Source: JAEYZM01 sp943372195 (GTDB lineage Bacteria; Bacteroidota; Bacteroidia; Sphingobacteriales; Sphingobacteriaceae). From it: a stretch of 64,000 nt of DNA. Numbering within the stretch: the stretch's first letter is position 1; each line of letters begins with the position of its first letter. The DNA is taken from assembly GCA_943372195.1 (NCBI GenBank), contig CALRXS010000006.1:1-64000 (forward strand), given 5' to 3'. A program made the translations under genes and the position numbers. Shown here piece by piece: positions 8,720 to 17,835 of the stretch. The notes under the pieces are model-generated. The model was not told the DNA's origin, made no database searches, and worked only from the letters and a program-made list of their open reading frames with translations.

Positions 8720-9592
8720 ATGAAAGCATATGTATTTCCGGGGCAAGGAGCCCAATTTGTTGGCATGGGTAAAGAATTATATGAAAGTAATTCTCTTGCT
8801 AAAAACTTATTTGAAAAGGCGAATGAAATTATCGGTTTTAGAATAACTGATTTAATGTTCAGCGGTACAGATGAAGATTTAAAACAAACGAAAGTTACTC
8901 AACCTGCAATATTTCTACATTCAGTAATACTTGCAAAAACGATTGAAGATTTTAATCCAGATATGGTAGCCGGACATTCATTAGGTGAATTTTCAGCATT
9001 AGTAGCAAACGGATGTTTAAGTTTTGAAGACGGATTACGTTTAGTGATTGCTCGTGCAAATGCAATGCAAAAAGCATGTGAGTTACAACCATCAACAATG
9101 GCTGCAATACTCGGATTAGAAGATGAAAAGGTAGAAGAAATTTGTGCTTCAATTGATGATGTGGTAGTTGCTGCAAATTATAATTGCCCTGGTCAATTAG
9201 TAATATCGGGTAGCATAGAAGGTGTAAATACTGCTTGTGCTAAAATGACTGAAGCTGGTGCTAAAAGAGCATTAGTTTTAAATGTAGGTGGTGCATTCCA
9301 TTCTCCTTTAATGGAACCAGCAAGAGTTGAATTGGAGGCTGCAATTAAAGCTACTCCTTTTGCGAAACCTATTTGCCCAGTTTATCAAAATGTAAACGCA
9401 ATGCCTACAACGGAGCCTGAAGTGATTAAAGAGAATTTAATTGCTCAGTTAACAGGTGCGGTACGCTGGACACAAACCGTAAAGGCAATGATTGCTGATG
9501 GTGCAAGTTCATTTACTGAGGTAGGTCCGGGTGCAGTATTACAAGGATTAGTAAAAAAAGTAGATCGCCAAATGCCTACTGCAAGTGCCTAA
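8720..9592 (+). CDS. fabD: Malonyl-CoA:ACP transacylase
   Basis: 290 residues, normal for FabD, which transfers malonyl from CoA to acyl carrier protein to start fatty-acid elongation. PGQGAQ at 7-12 forms the oxyanion region; GHSLGE at 85-90 holds the nucleophile Ser87; Arg112 in ARANAMQ binds the malonyl carboxylate; GAFHSPLM holds catalytic His194. Cytoplasmic. Its stop overlaps the tsaE start by one base (TAATG), indicating translational coupling. Other fatty-acid genes (acpP, fabF) lie in a separate run near 46 kb. Confidence 0.97.
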   Translation: MKAYVFPGQGAQFVGMGKELYESNSLAKNLFEKANEIIGFRITDLMFSGTDEDLKQTKVTQPAIFLHSVILAKTIEDFNPDMVAGHSLGEFSALVANGCLSFEDGLRLVIARANAMQKACELQPSTMAAILGLEDEKVEEICASIDDVVVAANYNCPGQLVISGSIEGVNTACAKMTEAGAKRALVLNVGGAFHSPLMEPARVELEAAIKATPFAKPICPVYQNVNAMPTTEPEVIKENLIAQLTGAVRWTQTVKAMIADGASSFTEVGPGAVLQGLVKKVDRQMPTASA

Positions 9593-10002
9593 TGAATTAT
9601 ACCTTAAATACTATTGATTTAGCGATTGAAAAGATATTACCTTATCTCGATAAATATAAGGTAGTGCTTTTCAATGGCTCAATGGGTGCTGGTAAAACAA
9701 CACTTATATCAACACTCTGTAAAAACCTCGGCAGTAATGATGATATTAGTAGTCCGACCTTTTCTATCGTTAACGAATACATCAGTAACATAGGTAAAAT
9801 CTACCACTTTGACTTCTATAGAATAGAAAACATTGAAGAGGCATTTGACATCGGACTTGAAGAATATTTATATTCAGATGACTATTGCTTCATCGAGTGG
9901 GCAGAAAAAATAGAGGAATTATTACCTAAAAGCTATTTAATCATTAATATTTCTATACACTCGGAAATAGAGCGATCTATAGAAATTATAGAAAATAATT
10001 AG
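9592..10002 (+). CDS. tsaE: tRNA t6A-biosynthesis ATPase TsaE
   Basis: 136 residues. P-loop GSMGAGKTT at 29-37, followed by SSPTFSIVNEY, the TsaE hallmark, and the acidic segment CFIEWAEKI. TsaE is the ATPase partner of TsaB/TsaD in making threonylcarbamoyladenosine at position 37 of ANN-decoding tRNAs. It is translationally coupled to fabD. The Bacteroidota often have tsaE beside unrelated housekeeping genes, as here. Confidence 0.95.
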   Translation: MNYTLNTIDLAIEKILPYLDKYKVVLFNGSMGAGKTTLISTLCKNLGSNDDISSPTFSIVNEYISNIGKIYHFDFYRIENIEEAFDIGLEEYLYSDDYCFIEWAEKIEELLPKSYLIINISIHSEIERSIEIIENN

Positions 10003-10015
10003 GGCTATAATTTCA

Positions 10016-10023
10016 TACCTTTG
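10016..10023 (+). promoter_or_regulatory. Bacteroidota -7 box before the AsmA-like gene
   Basis: TACCTTTG is an exact TAnnTTTG match 21 bases before the ATG at 10045. It also shows that the in-frame TTG at 10021 is promoter sequence rather than a start codon. Confidence 0.65.
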
Positions 10024-10044
10024 TACACCATTGAACAATATTTT

Positions 10045-12813
10045 ATGAAAACATTATTAAAAGTTTTAGCCGGATTATTAGTATTACTATTAACTGCAGC
10101 ATTTGCATTGCCAATCATCTATAAAGATGACATTGTCGCAAAAGTTAAAACAACAGTAAATGAAAGCGTAAATGCTAAAGTATACTTTGGTGATTTTTCA
10201 TTATCATTCTTCAAGAGTTTCCCTCACTTAACGTTTAGCATGGAAGATGTTATGGTAATTGGTGTCGATTCATTTTCAAGTGATACACTTGCTAATATTA
10301 AAGAGTTGAATACAGTAGTTGACATCATGACAATTATTCAAGGTGGTCAAATAAAAATCAATTCAATAAATCTTTACAAAGCGAATTTAAATATTATCGT
10401 ATTGCCAAGTGGTAAGGCAAATTGGGATATTGCTAAAGCTGATACAAGTACTACAGAAGTAGTAGATACAGCCACAACACAATTTAATATAGAACTAACA
10501 TCTTATTCATTAGAAAGATCAAACATTATTTATGATGATCGCTCATTGACATTCAATACATCATTAAAAAATGTTGATCATAAAGGATCGGGTGATTTCA
10601 CACAAGACTTATTTACTTTGTTAACAGAAACAACAGCAGAAGAATTAACCGTTTCATTTGCTGGTATCCCATATTTAAATAAAGTAAAGGCAAAAGTTGT
10701 GGCACCTATTGAAATGAATATGAAAGATTTCATTTTTACTTTCAAAGAAAATACATTTAATATAAATGATTTAATTATTGATTTTGCTGGTAGTGTAGCT
10801 ATGCCTGATACTAACATCGATTTAGATTTAAGTTTCAATGCAAAAAAATCTGAGTTTAAAAATTTCTTATCATTAATACCTGCTATATATTCAAGTTCAT
10901 TTGATCAATTACAAGCAAGCGGAAAGTTTGCTATGAAAGGTTATTATAAAGGTAGAATGAATGCAGTTTCAATGCCAGGATTTGGAATTGATGTTATTAT
11001 TGAGGATGGTAACTTTAAATATCCTGACCTGCCGACTGGTGTCAATAATGTACAAATGAATTTAGTTGTTGATGATAAAGATGGTGTTTTCGATCATACA
11101 ATCGTAGACTTAAAGAAATTACACCTTGAATTTGGTGCTGAGCCATTTGATGCAACATTAACTCTTAAAACACCAGAGTCAGATCCTGATATTAATACTA
11201 CTGTAAAAGGTAAAATAGATTTAGCAAATATTTTAAAAATTATACCAATTGAAGACACTAAATTATCTGGTATTATCAATACTGATTTTTCAGCTAGTGG
11301 TAAACTTTCTACTATTGAAAAAGGTAATTACGAAAGCTTTAATGCTAAAGGAAATATTAGTATCAATAATTTGAATTATAGTTCTAAAGAATCACCTCTT
11401 CCATTAACAATTCAATCTGCTAATTTTAATTTAAGTCCGCAGTATATCGCACTCTCTAACCTTAAAGCTAAATACGGCAAATCAGATTTTAGTGCTGATG
11501 GTAAATTAGAAAACTACATTGCCTATGCTTTAAAAGGTTCAACAATTAAAGCACGTTTAGATTTTAAATCTCAACTATTTGATGTTAATGAAATGATGGG
11601 ACCAGAGAGCACTGAAAGCAATACTACAGAAAGTACAGATACATTAAGTGTTATTGAAATACCAGCAAACATTGACTTCGTGTTGAACTCAAAAATCAAT
11701 GCTATCAAATATGATAATATGGATATTACAAACTTAGCTGGTAGTATCATTATAAAAGATCAAAAATTAAGCTTTGAAGGTGTAAGTTTAAATACTCTTG
11801 ATGCAAGTGTTAAAATGGATGGATATTATACAACAGCTGATATTAAGAAACCAGATGTTGATATGAATTTTGTAATTCAGAACATGGATATTCAAAAAGC
11901 ATTTAAAACATTTAACACCGTTCAAAAATTAGCGCCTATTGCTGAAAATACAACTGGTAAATTTAATGGTAGTCTTTCTTTCAATACAATTTTAGGAAAT
12001 GATATGAGTCCGCTGTTAAACACCACTCAAGGTGCTGGTTCATTAGAATTATTAGGTACAAGTATTAAGGGTTCAAATCTTTTTGTTAAAGTTTCTGATG
12101 CACTAAAAACAGATAAGTTAAAAGAATTAAATATCAAAAATACAAAACTACAATTTAAAATTATTGATGGCAGAGTAGTTGTTCAACCCTTTGATGTGGC
12201 TACGAATGTAGCAAACTTTAACATTGGTGGTTCGAGTGGATTAGATCAAAGTATTGATTATATTTTAAAAATAAAACTACCTAAGAATGCATTGGGTTCG
12301 GCGGGTGCAGGTGTTATCAACGGATTGACATCCGCATTAAACAAAAACTTGCCAGCTTACAAAACATCAGATGAAATAAATGTGAATGCTTTAGTTGGAG
12401 GCTTAGTTAGTCAACCGACAGTAAAGTTAAGTATGGATGATATCGGATCAAATTTAAAATCTGCTGTTAAAGATGTTTTAAACGAAAAGAAAGATGCGGC
12501 CATTGCAAAAGGTAAAGAAGAAGCTAGAAAAAGAGCAGAACAAATTTTAGCTACTGCTCAAAACCAAGCAAATATGATTAAGCAAGAGGCAAGAAATTTA
12601 GCTGATCAAACACGTAAGCAGGGTTATGCTGCTGCTGACAAGCTTGTTGCAGAAGCGAATAACCCTATAGCAAAAGCTGCTGCAAAAAAACTAGCAGAGA
12701 AAATGAAAAAAGAAACCGACGAAAAGGCAAATAAAATTATAGCTGAAGGTGATAAGAAAGCTGATGCAGTATTAGCAAAAGCAAAAACTGAAGCAGATAA
12801 TCTTTTACGATAA
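10045..12813 (+). CDS. AsmA-family protein with a long C-terminal coiled-coil tail
   Basis: 922 residues from the ATG at 10045; the frame extends to a TTG at 10021, rejected because it lies within the -7 box. One N-terminal membrane span (MKTLLKVLAGLLVLLLTAAFALPII) anchors a very large periplasmic body. It carries the AsmA N-terminal pattern (FFKSFPHLTFSMEDV) and repeats of SINLYKANLNIIV-type strands, and ends with the AsmA-2-type segment DQSIDYILKIKLP. AsmA-like proteins are bridge-like lipid carriers between the inner and outer membranes. From about residue 800 to the end is an Ala/Lys/Glu-rich heptad region with no beta structure, an extension not typical of AsmA. A 15-bp inverted repeat covers its stop codon. 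Confidence 0.88.
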   Translation: MKTLLKVLAGLLVLLLTAAFALPIIYKDDIVAKVKTTVNESVNAKVYFGDFSLSFFKSFPHLTFSMEDVMVIGVDSFSSDTLANIKELNTVVDIMTIIQGGQIKINSINLYKANLNIIVLPSGKANWDIAKADTSTTEVVDTATTQFNIELTSYSLERSNIIYDDRSLTFNTSLKNVDHKGSGDFTQDLFTLLTETTAEELTVSFAGIPYLNKVKAKVVAPIEMNMKDFIFTFKENTFNINDLIIDFAGSVAMPDTNIDLDLSFNAKKSEFKNFLSLIPAIYSSSFDQLQASGKFAMKGYYKGRMNAVSMPGFGIDVIIEDGNFKYPDLPTGVNNVQMNLVVDDKDGVFDHTIVDLKKLHLEFGAEPFDATLTLKTPESDPDINTTVKGKIDLANILKIIPIEDTKLSGIINTDFSASGKLSTIEKGNYESFNAKGNISINNLNYSSKESPLPLTIQSANFNLSPQYIALSNLKAKYGKSDFSADGKLENYIAYALKGSTIKARLDFKSQLFDVNEMMGPESTESNTTESTDTLSVIEIPANIDFVLNSKINAIKYDNMDITNLAGSIIIKDQKLSFEGVSLNTLDASVKMDGYYTTADIKKPDVDMNFVIQNMDIQKAFKTFNTVQKLAPIAENTTGKFNGSLSFNTILGNDMSPLLNTTQGAGSLELLGTSIKGSNLFVKVSDALKTDKLKELNIKNTKLQFKIIDGRVVVQPFDVATNVANFNIGGSSGLDQSIDYILKIKLPKNALGSAGAGVINGLTSALNKNLPAYKTSDEINVNALVGGLVSQPTVKLSMDDIGSNLKSAVKDVLNEKKDAAIAKGKEEARKRAEQILATAQNQANMIKQEARNLADQTRKQGYAAADKLVAEANNPIAKAAAKKLAEKMKKETDEKANKIIAEGDKKADAVLAKAKTEADNLLR

Positions 12814-12844
12814 ATATAATTTAAATATCTTATATTTATCGTAA
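12805..12844. promoter_or_regulatory. 15-bp perfect inverted repeat between the AsmA and histidine-kinase genes
   Basis: TTACGATAAATATAA (12805-12819) and TTATATTTATCGTAA (12830-12844) are exact inverse complements with a 10-base loop. The left arm contains the AsmA stop codon (12811-12813); the right arm ends five bases before the kinase ATG and contains TATATTTA, one mismatch from TAnnTTTG. It could be an operator, an AT-rich terminator, or a hairpin controlling kinase translation. Confidence 0.55.
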
Positions 12845-12849
12845 CAACA

Positions 12850-14610
12850 ATGAACAAAAAAAAATTGCCTTTCTTTAATTGGTCTTTAAAAAAAGTATTA
12901 GACACAGAACCAGATGATTTTAAAAGAGCAAAACTTAAAATCATTTATCTAATAATGCTTATGTCCTTGACAAAGGCAATATTAGTGTGCTCCTTAACTT
13001 ATAATTATTCAGAAAATTTTCAATTCTATAGAGCCTTAGCCTCTGGTATATTCTATTTAATATTCATTAAAATATTATTAATTAGTAAAGATTATAGGTT
13101 AATCATTACACATACTGTACTCATATTAGGATTGTTATTAATATGCTCTATTGCCATTCTTTCAAATAAAACCATAAATACCATAAATGCACAATTTATA
13201 TTTATGGCAATTATTAGTAGTTTTTATCTTTTAAATATTAGGTGGGGATTAATTTATTCTGGCACAATTACAGTTTTCACCATAGTAGTACTTATATTAA
13301 AAACTATTAATTTCTTACCTAATTATAATAACCCTGAAGTACTATTTCCGGCAAATGTCATATTGATTGCAATCAACTTTTTGACAATTGTATATGCTAC
13401 TTATTTATATCATCAAGCTTTTATGAACAACATAAAGGAAAAAGAAAAATTAAATGAGCAGCTTAGGCTTACAGCTATTGAAGCTAATAAATTAGCTCAA
13501 TCAAAATCTGATTTCTTGTCTACCATGTCACATGAGTTAAGAACTCCACTAAATGCGGTAATTGGTATTACTGACTTATTACTAAAATCAAAATATGATA
13601 AAGAGCAAGAGGAGAATTTAAATATTCTAAAATTTTCAGGTATTAGTTTAAGAGCATTAATTAATAATGTTTTAGATTTTAATAAACTAGATATTAACAA
13701 GCTAAAACTTGAGATGGTGTCTGTTAATCTTTATAGTTTAGTTAATCATATATACCTCGGACTTAAGTCTACTGCAAAAGAAAAGAATATTGTATTTGTC
13801 ATCAATATAGATGAAGAATTAAAATCACAGCATGTTTATACTGACTCAACCCGACTTTCACAAATACTATTTAATTTGATTGGCAATAGTATCAAATTTA
13901 CTAATAATGGAACTGTAATCATTGATATCAAAGTTTTAGAATCTATAAATGAAAAATTAAAAATAAAATTTGAAGTAAGTGATACAGGTATTGGAATAGC
14001 AAAAGACAAACAAGAAATAATTTTCGAACCATTTATTCAAGCATCAGAAAAGAATACCTTTGGTGGTACTGGTTTAGGCTTACCAATTGTAAAAAGAATA
14101 TTGTCATTATTTAATAGTACAATTCAATTAGAAAGTGAGTTAAATAAAGGTTCGAAATTTAGTTTTGAGATAGTATTTAACAAGGCACAAAATATAATTG
14201 ATGAGTCAGATAGATTAAATCAAAACTTAGAGTTAGCTGGGAAAAAAATATTAATTGCAGAAGACAATACAGTTAATATATTCTTAATTAAAAGACTCTG
14301 TCAAAAATGGAAGGTTGATTATAGTATTGTAGAAAATGGCTTAGATGCATTAAATGCAGTTAAATCGAACGATTATGATTTAATTTTAATGGATATAAAT
14401 ATGCCAATAATGGATGGCTATAAAAGTACAAGAGAAATTAGAAAACTAGCTGATCCTAAAAAATCGAACATAAAAATTATTGCACTGACTGCTACAGCAG
14501 ATGAAGATATTGACAAAGCAATAATTGATTCAGGAATGAATGATGTAATTTTGAAACCATTTGATACAGATTTCTTATATCAAAAATTAGTACATCATAT
14601 TAATTTTTGA
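12850..14610 (+). CDS. Hybrid sensor histidine kinase/response regulator
   Basis: 586 residues: about six membrane spans (30-190) with no obvious periplasmic sensor domain, then a short coiled coil, the HisKA box SHELRTP with phospho-accepting His228, HATPase_c with N-box NLIGNSIKF (342-350), G1 DTGIGIA (378-384) and G2 GGTGLGL (405-411), and a C-terminal receiver with acidic pair E471/D472, phospho-acceptor Asp515 (LMDINMP) and Lys569. There is no Hpt or output domain, so the phosphate must pass to another protein, not encoded nearby. The 3' end overlaps the convergent arginase-like gene by 16 bases. Stimulus unknown. Confidence 0.95.
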   Translation: MNKKKLPFFNWSLKKVLDTEPDDFKRAKLKIIYLIMLMSLTKAILVCSLTYNYSENFQFYRALASGIFYLIFIKILLISKDYRLIITHTVLILGLLLICSIAILSNKTINTINAQFIFMAIISSFYLLNIRWGLIYSGTITVFTIVVLILKTINFLPNYNNPEVLFPANVILIAINFLTIVYATYLYHQAFMNNIKEKEKLNEQLRLTAIEANKLAQSKSDFLSTMSHELRTPLNAVIGITDLLLKSKYDKEQEENLNILKFSGISLRALINNVLDFNKLDINKLKLEMVSVNLYSLVNHIYLGLKSTAKEKNIVFVINIDEELKSQHVYTDSTRLSQILFNLIGNSIKFTNNGTVIIDIKVLESINEKLKIKFEVSDTGIGIAKDKQEIIFEPFIQASEKNTFGGTGLGLPIVKRILSLFNSTIQLESELNKGSKFSFEIVFNKAQNIIDESDRLNQNLELAGKKILIAEDNTVNIFLIKRLCQKWKVDYSIVENGLDALNAVKSNDYDLILMDINMPIMDGYKSTREIRKLADPKKSNIKIIALTATADEDIDKAIIDSGMNDVILKPFDTDFLYQKLVHHINF

Positions 14611-15767
14611 TAATTCCTCCACCATCTTTCAGGTATTTCACCTTGAGTAGCCATTTTATAATCTTCATATGAACAAGGTATTAATTCAAATCGTTCATTT
14701 TTTGAATGATTATTCTGATAAGGTATTTGCATCCACCATCTATCCGTTTTTTTACTTTTTAAGAATATTACTTCTGAATTTACATTCTCAAATGTTGCTC
14801 TATATTTAATAAAATCTTTTTTAGAAGTGCTCGGTAAATCATTTTTTCTTTGATAATAACCTTCAACAAAACACCAAATCATTTGGGCTACTAATTCAGC
14901 GGTCTGATTTCTATGATCGTACTTCGGATTATATTCATAAATTCCTATAGAAGTTAACTTATCAGATATACCAGCATAACGCATCATTTGACAAACTTCT
15001 TCAGCATAAAAACCATTCGGGTGTGCATTTGCATTACCTGGGGCATCTGACATTTTAATACTCGATAAATCAATACTCATCATATCTGCCGCTCTAATGA
15101 TAGGTTCCGTCTCTGAAACATTATTTCTAAAAGTTCCTAATCGATGTATATCGAAATACATTTGATTCATGAGCTCAATACTCTCTTGATTTACATAGTA
15201 AGTTTGGTAACCAATATTGCTATAGTTAAATAAGAAATGAGGTTCGTGTAAAATGATACTATTTAGATATGAAATTGAATCAGGCGTTTGTTGTTCATCT
15301 ACTCTTGCATCTAAATCGAAATGAGAATCAAGTACGACCATATCTACCTTAGTATCTAAATTTTGATAAGCCCAATATTGAGCATATGTCAAATCTTGTC
15401 CGCCCCCAATTATAATCGGCACAATTTGTTTACGCATCAATTCTTCACATACAGTCTTTAAAGCGACATGTGTATCTCTAACAGTATTACCTGGTTTAAT
15501 ATTTCCTAAATCTGCAAGCTTAAGGTCAAAATTGCCAACATTTAACTGATATAAAAATGGTCTTATTTTATCAGCTGCCTCAGCACATCCTTCATTATTG
15601 ATCGCTTTTCGATCTTCTTCAATACCAACAATCGCTAATTGAATACCTTCTAAATCAGGAAATTTATCAGTATGCTTTACAATATTAAAGCCAAATTGAC
15701 TTTCATAATACTCTGAATCGCTCGTCCAGTTGGCTGCCTTAATAGGTTGTAAGAAATCTTCTAGCAT
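14595..15767 (-). CDS. Arginase/formimidoylglutamase-superfamily protein with altered metal site
   Basis: 390 residues with the ureohydrolase pattern. The first metal motif, normally GGGHD/E, reads GGGQD (121-125) with Gln124 in place of His. DxHxD is intact as DSHFD (147-151). The third motif, normally SxDxD, reads SIDLS (231-235), so the second Asp is Ser235. Two of the six usual Mn ligands are thus changed. Related Bacteroidota proteins are annotated as formimidoylglutamase or arginase, but activity here is doubtful. A second superfamily member with all ligands intact lies beside hutI at 37447. A TAGGTTTG box (15787-15794) gives it its own promoter. Confidence 0.85.
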   Translation of the reverse strand: MLEDFLQPIKAANWTSDSEYYESQFGFNIVKHTDKFPDLEGIQLAIVGIEEDRKAINNEGCAEAADKIRPFLYQLNVGNFDLKLADLGNIKPGNTVRDTHVALKTVCEELMRKQIVPIIIGGGQDLTYAQYWAYQNLDTKVDMVVLDSHFDLDARVDEQQTPDSISYLNSIILHEPHFLFNYSNIGYQTYYVNQESIELMNQMYFDIHRLGTFRNNVSETEPIIRAADMMSIDLSSIKMSDAPGNANAHPNGFYAEEVCQMMRYAGISDKLTSIGIYEYNPKYDHRNQTAELVAQMIWCFVEGYYQRKNDLPSTSKKDFIKYRATFENVNSEVIFLKSKKTDRWWMQIPYQNNHSKNERFELIPCSYEDYKMATQGEIPERWWRNYQKLI

Positions 15768-15786
15768 ATAAAATATAATATTGATA

Positions 15787-15794
15787 CAAACCTA
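15787..15794 (-). promoter_or_regulatory. -7 box for the arginase-like gene
   Basis: On the minus strand the sequence reads TAGGTTTG, an exact TAnnTTTG match, 19 bases before the start codon at 15767. No -33 TTG was found at 17-23 bases. Confidence 0.55.
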
Positions 15795-15843
15795 ATGAAT
15801 TGAAAAGAAACATATATCCCTTATTTTCCACATATTTGTAAAT

Positions 15844-16809
15844 ATGATTTTTGTAACAGGCGCTACAGGATTTTTGGGTTCAAAATTATGTGAATTATTG
15901 ATCGAAAAAGGTTATTCTATCAAAGCCTCTAAGAGAGAAAATTCTGTAATACCAGAAAAGCTGAAAAGATATATACATGAAATTGAGTGGGTAGATGTTG
16001 ACCTATTAGATTTCGAAGCTATTTATAATACACTATCAAATTGTGAAGCAATTTTTCATTGCGCTGCTACTGTCTCTTTTAATCCGAAGTTAAAACAAAC
16101 CCTCTGGGATACAAACGTACATATTACTGCGAATTTAGTAAATGTTGCATTAGAAATTAAAGATATCTATTTCATGCATGTAAGCTCTATTGCAGCAATC
16201 GGTAATGCAAAGAACAATCAACTTATAGATGAAAATTGTAGATGGATATATACAAAAAACAGTTCTGATTATTCTATTACAAAATTCGAAGCTGAGCGTG
16301 AAGTGTGGAGAGGTATTACAGAAGGTTTAAATGCTTGTATCGTAAACCCTTCAATAATTTTAGGTTATGATGCCAGTGGTAGAGGTTCAATGAAGATGGT
16401 GCAGATGATTAATTCTGGACTTAAATATTATACAACAGGAACAGTGGGTTTTGTAGATGTTCAGGATGTAGCAAATTGTATGATTTTACTCTTCGAAAAA
16501 AAGATTAATAATGAAAGATTTATTTTAAACTCTGAAAATTTAAGCTATAAAGAAATCTTTGAAATAATTGCTAGATCGTTAAATGTAAAAGCACCTACAT
16601 TTTCTGTTGGCAAAAGAATGCTCGCTTTAATGGCATACTTATTAAAAATTCTCAGCATTTTTACAGGTAAAAGTCCGAAAATTAGCCTCTCAACAGCTAA
16701 TACAGCTTATAAAAAACTTGCTTATTCTAATAAAAAAATCACCGATAGAATCGACTATAAATTCATGCCAATTAGCAAAAGTGTTGAAATACTTGTTTCT
16801 CAACTATAG
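15844..16809 (+). CDS. NAD-dependent epimerase/dehydratase-like protein (extended SDR)
   Basis: 321 residues. N-terminal Rossmann motif GATGFLG at 6-12 binds NAD(P). The catalytic pair is YSITK (Tyr143, Lys147), with HVSSIAA supplying the Ser near 114. This is the layout of extended short-chain dehydrogenases such as dihydroflavonol-reductase-like and sugar epimerase-like enzymes. The substrate cannot be read. It stands alone on the plus strand between the arginase-like gene and kynA. A TTTTCCACA sequence (15824-15832) lies just upstream of the ATG. Confidence 0.88.
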   Translation: MIFVTGATGFLGSKLCELLIEKGYSIKASKRENSVIPEKLKRYIHEIEWVDVDLLDFEAIYNTLSNCEAIFHCAATVSFNPKLKQTLWDTNVHITANLVNVALEIKDIYFMHVSSIAAIGNAKNNQLIDENCRWIYTKNSSDYSITKFEAEREVWRGITEGLNACIVNPSIILGYDASGRGSMKMVQMINSGLKYYTTGTVGFVDVQDVANCMILLFEKKINNERFILNSENLSYKEIFEIIARSLNVKAPTFSVGKRMLALMAYLLKILSIFTGKSPKISLSTANTAYKKLAYSNKKITDRIDYKFMPISKSVEILVSQL

Positions 16810-16860
16810 TGTTTTCAATATGCTTGTAAATATGTAAATTGCGCGTACTAAACTGCTGAC

Positions 16861-17817
16861 ATGGAGCTAACACCAGAAATTATTGATAGAATTCAAAAGC
16901 TAAAAGAAAAATACGATGCAATGGGTCAAGACCTTGTATCATATTTAGATGGTTTATTGTATTCAGAATATTTAACTTATTGGGATTATATACATCTAGA
17001 TACATTACTTAGTTTACAAAATCCACGTACCGATTTCCCTGATGAAAAAATATTCATAATGTACCATCAGGTTACTGAATTATATTTCAAAATGATTTTG
17101 AGTGAATGCGAACAAATTTGCGATCATAAAGAAATCAATGAAAAATTCTTTATTGAAAGAATGACTCGTATCAACAGATACTTTGAACATTTAACCAGCT
17201 CATTTGATATCATGGTTGATGGTATGGATAGAGAGCAATTCTTAAAATATAGAATGGCTTTATTACCAGCGAGTGGATTTCAATCTGGTCAATACAGAAT
17301 GATTGAGATTTTTGCTACAGACTTTATCAATTTGGTTGATAAAGATGTTCGTGAGGAATTCAAAAAGGAAAAATTTGATGCAACCAAATTCTTAGAAAAT
17401 ATTTATTGGAAGCATGGTGCAACAGAATTAAGTACTGGTAAGAAAACATTAACACTAAGACAGTTTGAAGATAAATACTTAGAAACATTTTCTAAGTTAG
17501 CCAGTGCTAGACATGAGAATAACATTTATTCAGTTTATAAAAAATTAAACTCTAGCAATCCAACTGCTAAAGAAGTAATGCGCAGATTTGACACTAATGT
17601 GAATGTTAATTGGCCATTAGTTCATTATAAATCTGCTGTAAGATATTTACACAAAGACCCAGCTGACATCAAAGCAACTGGTGGTACAAATTGGCAAAAA
17701 TATTTGCCTCCACGCTTTCAAAAAAGAATCTTTTATCCAGAACTCTGGACAAACGATGAAATTGAAAATTGGGGTAAAGCTTGGGTAGAGCAAACCTTAA
17801 AAGATTTGAATAAATAA
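16861..17817 (+). CDS. kynA: Tryptophan 2,3-dioxygenase
   Basis: 318 residues, slightly longer than the ~280 of well-studied enzymes. This heme enzyme opens the indole ring of L-Trp to N-formylkynurenine, the first step of the kynurenine pathway. Visible hallmarks are IMYHQVTELYFKMILSE (66-82; distal His69), LPASGFQSGQYRMIE with Arg145 for the substrate carboxylate, and proximal heme ligand His255 in WPLVHYKSAVR. The usual GTGGSSG loop is replaced by ATGGTNW. Downstream comes ald on the same strand. Later kynurenine genes are not in the window. Confidence 0.93.
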   Translation: MELTPEIIDRIQKLKEKYDAMGQDLVSYLDGLLYSEYLTYWDYIHLDTLLSLQNPRTDFPDEKIFIMYHQVTELYFKMILSECEQICDHKEINEKFFIERMTRINRYFEHLTSSFDIMVDGMDREQFLKYRMALLPASGFQSGQYRMIEIFATDFINLVDKDVREEFKKEKFDATKFLENIYWKHGATELSTGKKTLTLRQFEDKYLETFSKLASARHENNIYSVYKKLNSSNPTAKEVMRRFDTNVNVNWPLVHYKSAVRYLHKDPADIKATGGTNWQKYLPPRFQKRIFYPELWTNDEIENWGKAWVEQTLKDLNK

Positions 17818-17835
17818 TTGCTTATATTTATAATT

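Noticed and set aside
10021..10044. TTG start for the AsmA-like gene
   Set aside because: The TTG is part of the exact TACCTTTG promoter box, and the ATG at 10045 begins the membrane anchor.
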